In this document: positions 1 through 6,585 of the stretch, one piece after another
Position numbering within the stretch: the stretch's first letter is position 1
How the letters are laid out: each line of letters starts with the position of its first letter
From: Novosphingobium sp.
Lineage (GTDB): Bacteria > Pseudomonadota > Alphaproteobacteria > Sphingomonadales > Sphingomonadaceae
Assembly: GCF_027489515.1 (NCBI RefSeq)
Contig: NZ_JAIXZS010000031.1
Location: 1 to 39,230, forward strand
DNA length: 39,230 nucleotides
Reading direction: 5' to 3'
Program-made: the position numbers and the translations under genes
Notes under the pieces: generated by a model
What the model was told of the DNA's origin: nothing
Databases searched by the model: none
Seen by the model: only the letters and a program-made list of their open reading frames with translations

Positions 1-1303
1 CGCCGAGTTCCGAGGTGATATAGGACTCAAGCCCCTTGCGGTGCGCATCGTTGATCGGATTGATCGAGCGGCCATGGCCTTCCCAGGCCGGGTCCTGCTG
101 CAGCGCCTCGTAGAGCTTGTCGTTGAACGCCCAGCTCAGGCGGATGCGGTACCAGCGGCGGTAGAGCGGAACCGCATCGAGCAGGCGCCGCACCGGTTCG
201 GGAATGCTCTTGCCGAACTTGGGGAAGGGTGCGGCCCACTGCGGGGTGCGCTGTACGATCGTCAGCGAGGCGACCGTGTCCGCAATCGCGGGCGCGACCT
301 GCATTGCGCTCGCCCCGTTGCCGATCAGAACCACATCGCGCCCTTCGAGAGGCACGCCTTCATCGGGATAGGTGGCAGTGTGGAAGCTGGGGCCCTTGAA
401 GGTGTCCAGCCCCGGTATGTTGGGGAGGCGCGGCTTGTTGAACGCGCCGACACCGCTGATCAGGATCGACGCCCGCAAGGTTTCGGCATTGCCCGCCTCG
501 TTGGTGACGAGGGCGGTCCATTCGCCTGCAGTCTCGTCGAAGCGCGCTTCGGTGACTTCCACGCCGAAGCGGATGTGCCGAGTGATGTCGTGATCGCCTG
601 CGACTTTCTCGAGATAGGCGTGGATCTCCCGGCTGCCGGCGAAGTAGCGCGACCAGTCGTAAGGCGCGAACGAGAACGAATAGAGGTGGCTTGGCACGTC
701 ACAGGCCGCCCCCGGATAACGGTTTTCCAGCCAGACGCCGCCGGGTCGGTCGTGGCGCTCGACAATGGTATACGGGATGCCCGCCTCTGCGAGCTGGATA
801 GCGGCGCAAAGGCCGGAAATGCCTGCGCCGATAATCAGCGCGCGAAAGCCTTCCGGAACGGGAGGATTGGTTGGCCTGCTGCCATCCGCTGCGGGCAGAT
901 CGAGGTCAGTGCGGATCATGGCAGCATAGGATGCCGGAATCGTCTCGCCGAGTGAGACGCCCATCATCTCGACCAGCAGTGCATCGGAGGGGTTGGCCAG
1001 TCGGGCCGGTTCACCAGCGAAATGCTGGGTCAGAGCCATGTGGGCGGCATCGCGGATTTCGCGCTGCACATCATCGGGCAGGCCGCCGCTGTCGTTGTCG
1101 TCCATCCCGCGCGTGCGAGTGGGGATGAACTTTCCTTCGATCCAGCGGTGTTCACCCGTCAGCTGCACGAGCAAGCAAGCAAGGGTGGGCACATTCGCGG
1201 TCGCCAGCGCCTCAGTCAGCCAATCGGGATGTTCGGTGGTTTGCACAGCTACCTGCCACTGCTTGTGATTGTCGGCGCGCACCAATAGCGGGACGCTCTC
1301 CAT
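1..1303 (-). CDS. Flavin-containing Baeyer-Villiger monooxygenase, 4-hydroxyacetophenone-monooxygenase-like (3' end outside window)
   Basis: The reading frame is open from ATG at 1303 to the window edge, giving 434 codons without the C-terminus. An N-terminal extension of about 150 residues precedes the FAD Rossmann motif GAGISG (159-164); such an extension is typical of HAPMO-type enzymes. The second Rossmann motif GNGASAMQ lies at 328-335. The BVMO fingerprint FxGxxxHxxxW(P/D) is present at 302-313, but with Tyr312 in place of Trp. The family inserts one O2 atom next to a ketone using NADPH and FAD, giving an ester or lactone. The gene is divergent from an aldo-keto reductase and has a candidate operator 29-44 bases upstream of the start codon. 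Substrate cannot be read from sequence; a cyclic ketone fits the neighbourhood. Family assignment is firm, subtype moderate. Confidence 0.88.
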   Translation of the reverse strand, partial: MESVPLLVRADNHKQWQVAVQTTEHPDWLTEALATANVPTLACLLVQLTGEHRWIEGKFIPTRTRGMDDNDSGGLPDDVQREIRDAAHMALTQHFAGEPARLANPSDALLVEMMGVSLGETIPASYAAMIRTDLDLPAADGSRPTNPPVPEGFRALIIGAGISGLCAAIQLAEAGIPYTIVERHDRPGGVWLENRYPGAACDVPSHLYSFSFAPYDWSRYFAGSREIHAYLEKVAGDHDITRHIRFGVEVTEARFDETAGEWTALVTNEAGNAETLRASILISGVGAFNKPRLPNIPGLDTFKGPSFHTATYPDEGVPLEGRDVVLIGNGASAMQVAPAIADTVASLTIVQRTPQWAAPFPKFGKSIPEPVRRLLDAVPLYRRWYRIRLSWAFNDKLYEALQQDPAWEGHGRSINPINDAHRKGLESYITSELG

Positions 1304-1331
1304 CTCTCTGTCCGCAACCGGGCGACAAAAG

Positions 1332-1347
1332 TCAACATGTATGTTGA
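1332..1347. promoter_or_regulatory. Candidate operator, copy 1 (TCAAC-N6-GTTGA)
   Basis: This is a perfect inverted repeat: TCAACAT at 1332-1338, a 2-base spacer, and ATGTTGA at 1341-1347. It lies just upstream of the BVMO start codon and shares its five-base outer arms and six-base centre with copies at 1533 and 6422. This looks like the site of a dimeric repressor or activator; the regulator is not identifiable in the window. Confidence 0.6.
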
Positions 1348-1532
1348 TTAAGCCGAATGAGCGTCTCCCCACATACGGCGCTGCATGGGCGTGCTTTCGG
1401 TGTCGATCTTGCGTGTTGAGGCTAAGTTCATAACACGAAGGTCTAATATTTTGCAGATGAACGGACATCGCAGCGCACTTCTGCATCTGGGTCAGGGATT
1501 TTTTGATGCGGTTGGCAGTGCCTTCTACCAAT

Positions 1533-1548
1533 TCAACGAATACGTTGA
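1533..1548. promoter_or_regulatory. Candidate operator, copy 2 (TCAAC-N6-GTTGA)
   Basis: The inverted repeat TCAACG-AATA-CGTTGA lies about 60 bases upstream of the aldo-keto reductase start. Its right arm runs into TTGATT (1545-1550), which is 17 bases upstream of a weak -10-like TATTGG (1568-1573). This is the same geometry as the copy at 6422, where the right arm forms part of a much better -35 box. Confidence 0.6.
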
Positions 1549-1606
1549 TTCGCGGATGGCGAGTCGATATTGGCACGCGAGCCGTGTACGCAACAGAGGC
1601 GGATTG

Positions 1607-2464
1607 ATGATGAGCCCGGACGTGATCCTCAACGATGGCCATAGCATGCCACAGCTGGGGCTTGGCCTCATGCGGTTCGGCTCTGAAACCGAAACGGCCG
1701 CCGTGCTCGCCAGCGCAGCAGATGCTGGATACCGCCTGTTCGACAGCGCCGCCGTCTACGGCAACGAGCAGCAAGTGGGCGATGGGCTGCGCCAGTCCGG
1801 GCTGGCGAGGAGCGATGTGTTCGTCACCACCAAACTCTGGAACACCGAGCATGGCCTGGGCAAACCGCGCGCCGCGCTGGAGGGCAGCCTGCAGCGGCTG
1901 GGGCTCGATCAGATCGACCTTTACCTGATCCACTGGCCGCTGCCGATGGACGACCTTTTCGTCGAGACCTGGCGCGCGTTGATTGCGCTGCGGGAAGAGG
2001 GGCTGGTCCGCTCGATTGGCGTTTCGAACTTTACGGCAGAACATCTCGCCCGGCTGATCGCTGAAACCGAGGTCGTGCCGGGGGTGAACCAGATCGAGAT
2101 GCATCCGCGCTTTCAGCAGCGCGCGCTGCATGCGTTTCACCGCGAGCATGGCATCATTTCGCAGGCTTGGTCGCCGTTCGGCGGTGGCGGCACCGGGGGA
2201 GTCCCTTTGCTGGGTGAGCCGGTGCTTGCGGAAATCGCAGCCAAGCATGCGCGCACGCCCTCGCAAGTGGTGCTGCGCTGGCTCACGCAATCCGGCGCAT
2301 CCGCCATTCCGAAGGCGACGAGCGTGCAGCACCTTACGCAGAACATGGCTTCACTGTCGTTTGATCTCGACGAAACCGATCTCGCCGCGATTGCGACACT
2401 CGACAGCGCGGAGGGCCGCACCGGGCCCGATCCGCTTACGTTCGCTGTAAAGCACTTCGCGTGA
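1607..2464 (+). CDS. Aldo/keto reductase (2,5-diketo-gluconate reductase-like subgroup)
   Basis: A 285-residue NADPH-dependent carbonyl reductase with an (alpha/beta)8 barrel. The catalytic tetrad is visible as Asp46, Tyr51 (DSAAVYGNE), Lys76 (TTKLW) and His109 (IHWP). The cofactor region SAIPKATS and the typical C-terminal helix segment follow. I place the start at ATG 1607 (or the adjacent ATG 1610) because AGAGGCGG lies just upstream and the length then matches the family; the 74 codons further upstream resemble nothing. The divergent BVMO neighbour suggests interconversion of ketone and alcohol intermediates. It converges on the next gene with only 12 bases between stops. Confidence 0.9.
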   Translation: MMSPDVILNDGHSMPQLGLGLMRFGSETETAAVLASAADAGYRLFDSAAVYGNEQQVGDGLRQSGLARSDVFVTTKLWNTEHGLGKPRAALEGSLQRLGLDQIDLYLIHWPLPMDDLFVETWRALIALREEGLVRSIGVSNFTAEHLARLIAETEVVPGVNQIEMHPRFQQRALHAFHREHGIISQAWSPFGGGGTGGVPLLGEPVLAEIAAKHARTPSQVVLRWLTQSGASAIPKATSVQHLTQNMASLSFDLDETDLAAIATLDSAEGRTGPDPLTFAVKHFA

Positions 2465-2476
2465 GGCCGAAGCCGC

Positions 2477-2980
2477 TCAGGGCTGCCAGTCAGGCTTGGG
2501 CAGATCCTCGGGGCGCAGCTCAAAGCCGAGCGGGATGCACCATGAGCGGTCTTCGCTGAGGATCGCCTCGCAGTGCTCCATGACCAGCGCATCGAGCGCG
2601 CTTTCATGCGGCGTATCCTTCGCGGCTTCGACAAGCGCAGCAACGCCGGCTCGCAACGTGGCGGTCGCGGCGCGCAGATCGGCGTCCGAGGCGGCCGGAT
2701 CATCCAGCACCGCTTTGCTTTGCTTCGACTGGTCTGCGAGGCTCTCCGCGTCAGCGTCAAGCAGCGCCGCGACCGCGCCTGCCATAGCCAGATATCGCTC
2801 AAGCGTGCCGCGATAGTACCGGCGCGCGAGCGGCACGCGCTGCTGCATGAAGCCGATCGCGGCAAGCGAGAGGTGGAGCTGTTCGATCACATGCTTGTCA
2901 GCGTTCCCAAGAGCGGGAAGCACCACCTCGCCTAGCGCGCGCTGGACCACTTGCAGCTGCGTTTCGAGATCCTGGTTCAT
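2477..2980 (-). CDS. Conserved hypothetical helical protein, partner of the phosphotransferase gene
   Basis: A 167-residue soluble protein with no signal peptide or membrane segment. It is Ala/Leu-rich and predicted mostly helical, with a short C-terminal segment rich in Pro and Trp (about 147-167). I do not recognise a catalytic motif. The start ATG at 2980 overlaps the stop of the phosphotransferase gene in an ATGA junction, so the two are probably translationally coupled and may act together. It is the last gene of a four-gene minus-strand operon (SDR, CrtC-like, phosphotransferase, this protein). Confidence 0.75.
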   Translation of the reverse strand: MNQDLETQLQVVQRALGEVVLPALGNADKHVIEQLHLSLAAIGFMQQRVPLARRYYRGTLERYLAMAGAVAALLDADAESLADQSKQSKAVLDDPAASDADLRAATATLRAGVAALVEAAKDTPHESALDALVMEHCEAILSEDRSWCIPLGFELRPEDLPKPDWQP

Positions 2981-4233
2981 GCCGTCGCACTCCGGAAAAA
3001 GCCGAGCAGATCGGAAAGGGCGAGGTAGCCCATTCCGGCAACATGGTTGAGCAGCACGTCCTGATGGGTTGACGCGCCGCGTGCCGCCCGGGTCGAGGCT
3101 GCCAGCAGCAGCACCGAGACGAGATAGCGGTTGAACACGCCGAAATAGCGGATGCGGGCCGGATCGACCGGCAGGCCCGAGGCCTTTTCATAGGCGGCAT
3201 AGAGCTCGGCCTCGGGCATCATCCCCGAGACCAGGATCGTTTCGCCATCTTCGGCATAGTGCTGGAAGATCGGCAGTGCCGCGTATGTCAGGTCCTGATG
3301 CCGGTCGCCCAGCACCGCACCTTCCCAATCGAGCCATGCGGTGATCTCGCCCTTTGCCTCATCGAACAGAAAATTGCCGCTGCGATAATCGGCATGGACA
3401 ATCGAGATATGGTCGATCGGCGGGGCATTGCGGATGAGCCACTTGTAAACCACCGCCATGACCGGCTCTTCCTCGATCCGGTCTTCCTCCCAGATGCGCC
3501 GCGCGGCATTGACCTGCCGGATCACTGAGGCGTTCGATCCCACTTCCGGCCGGTCAAAGCTGGCGAGCACAGGCGGCGCGACGATCGGCAAATTGTGAAT
3601 GCGCGCGAGGTAGTCGATGAACTGCGGCGCCAGCTTGGCGCGCAGCTCCGGCCCAAAGTTCTGGCCCAGCCCCGTGACCTTGCCGGCATCGTGCGAGGGC
3701 TTGGCCGTGCCGGTGGCAAAGCCATAGACCATCGCCGGATAAGGCAGGAACTGCGCGTCCGGGTCCATCCAGTAGGCATGCGGGACTGGCACGGTGCCCT
3801 CAACCGCGCGGATCACTTCGAACTCGCGCCGACGGCTCGACTCGGTAACCGAGGCTGCCGGTTCCATGCGCAGCACCATCGGTGTGACGACTTGCGCCTG
3901 GCCATCGGCGTTCTCGCCGCGCCATTGGAGGTTGAACAGCATCTGCAGCTTGGATGCGCCGCCGGAAAGCCAGCGCGCATCAGCGATGCGGACCGGATAG
4001 CCGACCTGATTGGTGATCAGCCGCTCGGTGCCATCGACCAGCGTATTCAGCGCAACCGCCTGAAACGAAGGACCATTGCGGCGGCGCATCTTGCGGGTGA
4101 GCACGGTGTCGACTTCGTGCTCGGTGGGAAACCGCGCGCGGACCGCTTCGATGAAGGCATCGCTGGGATGCTGCCGGATGCTGTCGTCGATCATGGTCTG
4201 GTCCGTCGTCCCGCTTTTAGGGTCAGGTGTCAT
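2977..4233 (-). CDS. APH-family phosphotransferase (ACAD10/11 kinase-domain-like)
   Basis: A 418-residue aminoglycoside-phosphotransferase-fold kinase. The catalytic Brenner motif H280-A-D282-Y-R-S-G-N287 and the metal-binding D302-W-E304 are both intact. An N-terminal extension of about 80 residues precedes the kinase fold (GGASKLQ at about 91-97 replaces the P-loop). In catabolic clusters such kinases are proposed to phosphorylate hydroxylated acids or hydroxyacyl-CoAs so that they can be dehydrated, as shown for the kinase domains of mammalian ACAD10/11; antibiotic resistance is unlikely here. It overlaps the upstream CrtC-like gene by 11 bases. A later in-frame Met (residue 14, base 4194) is an alternative start. 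Confidence 0.85.
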   Translation of the reverse strand: MTPDPKSGTTDQTMIDDSIRQHPSDAFIEAVRARFPTEHEVDTVLTRKMRRRNGPSFQAVALNTLVDGTERLITNQVGYPVRIADARWLSGGASKLQMLFNLQWRGENADGQAQVVTPMVLRMEPAASVTESSRRREFEVIRAVEGTVPVPHAYWMDPDAQFLPYPAMVYGFATGTAKPSHDAGKVTGLGQNFGPELRAKLAPQFIDYLARIHNLPIVAPPVLASFDRPEVGSNASVIRQVNAARRIWEEDRIEEEPVMAVVYKWLIRNAPPIDHISIVHADYRSGNFLFDEAKGEITAWLDWEGAVLGDRHQDLTYAALPIFQHYAEDGETILVSGMMPEAELYAAYEKASGLPVDPARIRYFGVFNRYLVSVLLLAASTRAARGASTHQDVLLNHVAGMGYLALSDLLGFFRSATA

Positions 4234-5194
4234 GTTTGTCGGCCATCCCGCGTGAAAGGTGCGCGAGGCCGGCGAAATCGGCGATGTGGCTGTGGCCGAC
4301 GCGGGTGCCGCTTTCCCAGCGCATCAAGGTCTGGAAAGCCGCGCTCGACGGATTGAAGTTATACCACGGTGCGGCAGCAACAGTCGTGCCGACCGCGTTC
4401 CAGCAGTTGCCGCGATCATCTTCGAACTCGACCACGGCGCGGGTAACCAGCATATCGAACCGCTGCGCGCGCATGGTGGCCCGAACGAGGGGGCGGCGCT
4501 CGCCGTCGATGACCACGTAGCCGAACTTGAAGGGGCCATAGACGACCTCCTTGTTTTCGAACTCGAGTCCCAGGACGAGGAATGCGCCGAGATCGGGGCC
4601 GAGGTTGACATGAACCCACGTGCCGCCCTTGCTGCCCCAGTCCTTGCGCGGGCCCCAGCTCTTGTTCATGCCCTCGGTGCAATCGACCTTGTACTCGCGG
4701 CCGTGAAGCGAGAGCGTGCCGGTGACGCGGCCCTTGCTTTCCATGTGGCCAGTGTTCCAGCCATCATAGCCGGCGAGCTTGGACGAGGCGATCAGCGGGT
4801 TTTCCGCCGGATCGTGAGGATCGAAGGGATCGCATACCGCGCTGTAGGTGATGTCGAGCGCGCAATTGCCATCGAGAGACTGGTACTGGAACGCGCAATC
4901 GCGGGCGCTGTGCGCCTGAAACGACAGGCCATTGGTTAGCGTGAAATCGTCGAAGCGCTCGGGGCAGGGCAAATGCATCTGCGCGTCGTTGTGCTCGATC
5001 TGCCAGGGATGCAGGCTGAGCCCCTTGTGGATCTCGATCGAGCTGTGACAGACGCCGAGATTGGGTCGCGCCAGATTGTAGAGATTGCCGCTGATGCCCG
5101 CTTCGGGCACCGAGAAGATCAGGAACAGCGTTTCGGTCCACTGTATATCCGCCGGGTCACTGGGGTGGAACGCGAAATCCTGAGCAGTGATCAT
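4223..5194 (-). CDS. CrtC/AttH-like lipocalin-fold protein (DUF7064/DUF7065 type)
   Basis: A 323-residue protein without signal peptide. The run of aromatic beta-strand-like segments, the GTWVHVNLG region and the central WNTGHMESKG segment resemble the hydroxyneurosporene-synthase/AttH superfamily, recalled from memory. Distant relatives in that superfamily hydrate terpenoid double bonds, but many members are uncharacterised. The start at 5194 has GGAG about eight bases upstream. It lies 25 bases after the SDR and overlaps the kinase gene. A role in binding or transforming a hydrophobic substrate is an inference; family call moderate, function unknown. Confidence 0.6.
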   Translation of the reverse strand: MITAQDFAFHPSDPADIQWTETLFLIFSVPEAGISGNLYNLARPNLGVCHSSIEIHKGLSLHPWQIEHNDAQMHLPCPERFDDFTLTNGLSFQAHSARDCAFQYQSLDGNCALDITYSAVCDPFDPHDPAENPLIASSKLAGYDGWNTGHMESKGRVTGTLSLHGREYKVDCTEGMNKSWGPRKDWGSKGGTWVHVNLGPDLGAFLVLGLEFENKEVVYGPFKFGYVVIDGERRPLVRATMRAQRFDMLVTRAVVEFEDDRGNCWNAVGTTVAAAPWYNFNPSSAAFQTLMRWESGTRVGHSHIADFAGLAHLSRGMADKHDT

Positions 5195-5219
5195 CTTAGG
5201 GTCTCCAGCACCAGCCGCC

Positions 5220-5966
5220 TCAGCAAACGATCATGCCGCCATCGATGACATGCTCGGTGCCGGTGATGAACGAGGATTCGTCCGAAGCGAGGAAAACCAC
5301 TAGCGGCGAGATCTCTGAAGCCTCCGCAAAACGGCGGAGCGGAATACCTGCCGCTGCACCGCCGCCATCCTCATCGGTTGCGGCAACCATCATCGGGGTC
5401 TTAACGTAGCCCGGATGGACCGAATTGGCACGGATGTTCTGGTCGCCGTATTCGACGGCAACCTGCTTGGTCATGCCGCGCACCGCGAACTTGCTGCCAG
5501 CATAGGCGAGATTGGGTGTGCCGACATTGGCGATCATGCCCGAGGTCGAGGAGATGTTCACGATCGAGCCGCCGCCGCTGGCGACCATCGAGGGCAGGAC
5601 CGCGCGCATGCCCAGAAACACGCCAGTCTGGTTGACCGCGCAGACATGGGCAAAATCGGCCGCTGAAAGGTCGGCCGTCTTGGCGATCGTGCCGATGATG
5701 CCGGCATTGTTGACCAGCACGGTGACCCGACCAAAGCGGGCTTCGCCGGCAGCAACGACTTCCGCCCAGTCGGCTTCGCTGGAGACATCGTGCTTCACAA
5801 ACATGGCTTGGCTGCCCAGCGCCTCGGCCAGCGCTTCGCCAGCTACGGCGTTTACGTCGGTGAGGATCACGCTGGCGCCTTCGGCAACAAAGGCCTTTGC
5901 GTGGGCTTCACCCATGCCTTGCGACGCACCCGTGATGATGGCGACCTTGCCTGACAATCTACCCAT
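5220..5966 (-). CDS. Short-chain dehydrogenase/reductase (3-alpha/20-beta-hydroxysteroid dehydrogenase-like)
   Basis: A 248-residue classical SDR. It shows the dinucleotide-binding TGASQGMG near residues 13-20, NNAG near 89-92, the active-site serine in ISSTSG, YAGSK for the Tyr-Lys pair, and the usual C-terminal ITGTEHVIDGG. The frame extends 50 codons further upstream, but ATG 5966 is preceded by GGAGAG and gives the family length, so I start there. It probably oxidises an alcohol intermediate with NAD(P). It heads the operon with the CrtC-like protein, kinase and small protein, and is divergent from the TonB receptor. Confidence 0.9.
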   Translation of the reverse strand: MGRLSGKVAIITGASQGMGEAHAKAFVAEGASVILTDVNAVAGEALAEALGSQAMFVKHDVSSEADWAEVVAAGEARFGRVTVLVNNAGIIGTIAKTADLSAADFAHVCAVNQTGVFLGMRAVLPSMVASGGGSIVNISSTSGMIANVGTPNLAYAGSKFAVRGMTKQVAVEYGDQNIRANSVHPGYVKTPMMVAATDEDGGGAAAGIPLRRFAEASEISPLVVFLASDESSFITGTEHVIDGGMIVC

Positions 5967-6164
5967 GACATCTCTCCACTTTGCCGGGCGCTTGCTCGCC
6001 TGATTGGCCAACGGGTTTATCCCGCATTGGTTTGATGGAGCGGCTCGGTCAGAAGCGGTGGTTCCTACGTGGCTTCGACGCCCACTTTTCGGATGCCTAC
6101 GCTGTTGCCCGATCAATATGTGCGCTTACCATCTACTGCCACGATGAATATCGTTCACTGGTGT

Positions 6165-6185
6165 AATGTCAATGCCGTCGACATT
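6165..6185. promoter_or_regulatory. Inverted repeat AATGTC-N9-GACATT
   Basis: Perfect six-base arms (6165-6170 and 6180-6185) with a nine-base spacer lie about 200 bases upstream of the SDR start. It could be an operator for the SDR operon, but a single copy with short arms may be chance. Confidence 0.25.
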
Positions 6186-6421
6186 GGGTGAGGGTGCATT
6201 TGTTCTGCAGCAGCAGGCCGAAGCAGGTCCGGTATTGCATTTATGGAACGGTGGCCTTGCCCTGGCGCAGTCCGCTCTGACTTACCAGAGATCTCACTTA
6301 GTAATTGATTAAATACAATAAAATTTATGACTTTTGCCGACTTTGGGCACCCTCCTCGTTGCGGACTTCACGCTGGAATGCTGGGCTAGAGCAACAGTGG
6401 CGAGCCGGAGATCGCCGATTT

Positions 6422-6437
6422 TCAACTACAGTGTTGA
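6422..6437. promoter_or_regulatory. Candidate operator, copy 3 (TCAAC-N6-GTTGA)
   Basis: TCAAC at 6422-6426 and GTTGA at 6433-6437 match the outer arms and spacing of the two copies upstream of the BVMO and aldo-keto reductase genes. The right arm overlaps the -35 box of the TonB-receptor promoter. This placement suggests repression by occlusion of RNA polymerase. Confidence 0.65.
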
Positions 6438-6462
6438 CAGACCCAAGGTCCGAATCTATCAA
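6434..6462 (+). promoter_or_regulatory. Sigma-70-type promoter of the TonB receptor gene
   Basis: TTGACA (6434-6439) is separated by exactly 17 bases from TATCAA (6457-6462). This is a consensus -35 box with a fair -10 box, reading toward the receptor. Transcription would start near 6469. Confidence 0.55.
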
Positions 6463-6585
6463 GTGAACTGGCTAACTAAATCCGTTCGGGCGGGAATGAT
6501 CCCCGACGCCGTTGCCAAGCCCGACATACCGGGCGGGCAAGGCGGCAAAGGCAGAATCCGAAGCATTCAAGGGAAGGGGATTTTC

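Larger units (their letters stand above)
1304..1606. promoter_or_regulatory. Divergent promoter region between the BVMO and aldo-keto reductase genes
   Basis: I see no convincing gene in these 303 bases. The stretch holds two copies of the dyad TCAAC-N6-GTTGA (1332-1347 and 1533-1548), each annotated separately. The aldo-keto reductase frame stays open leftwards to about 1385, but that part has no family similarity and lacks a good ribosome binding site. Confidence 0.6.
5967..6585. promoter_or_regulatory. 619-base gene-free control region between the SDR and TonB-receptor genes
   Basis: I find no supported gene here. Visible elements are an inverted repeat AATGTC-N9-GACATT at 6165-6185, an AT-rich stretch around 6300-6335, and a TCAAC-N6-GTTGA site overlapping a strong promoter at 6422-6462. 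The receptor mRNA leader would be about 115 bases long. Confidence 0.5.

Noticed and set aside
1385..1606. N-terminal extension of the aldo-keto reductase frame
   Set aside because: The 74 extra codons lack family similarity and contain a candidate operator; ATG 1607 has the ribosome binding site.
6334..6585. Long N-terminal extension of the TonB receptor frame
   Set aside because: It would bury the signal peptide 84 residues inside the protein and overlaps the promoter; ATG 6586 is clearly better.
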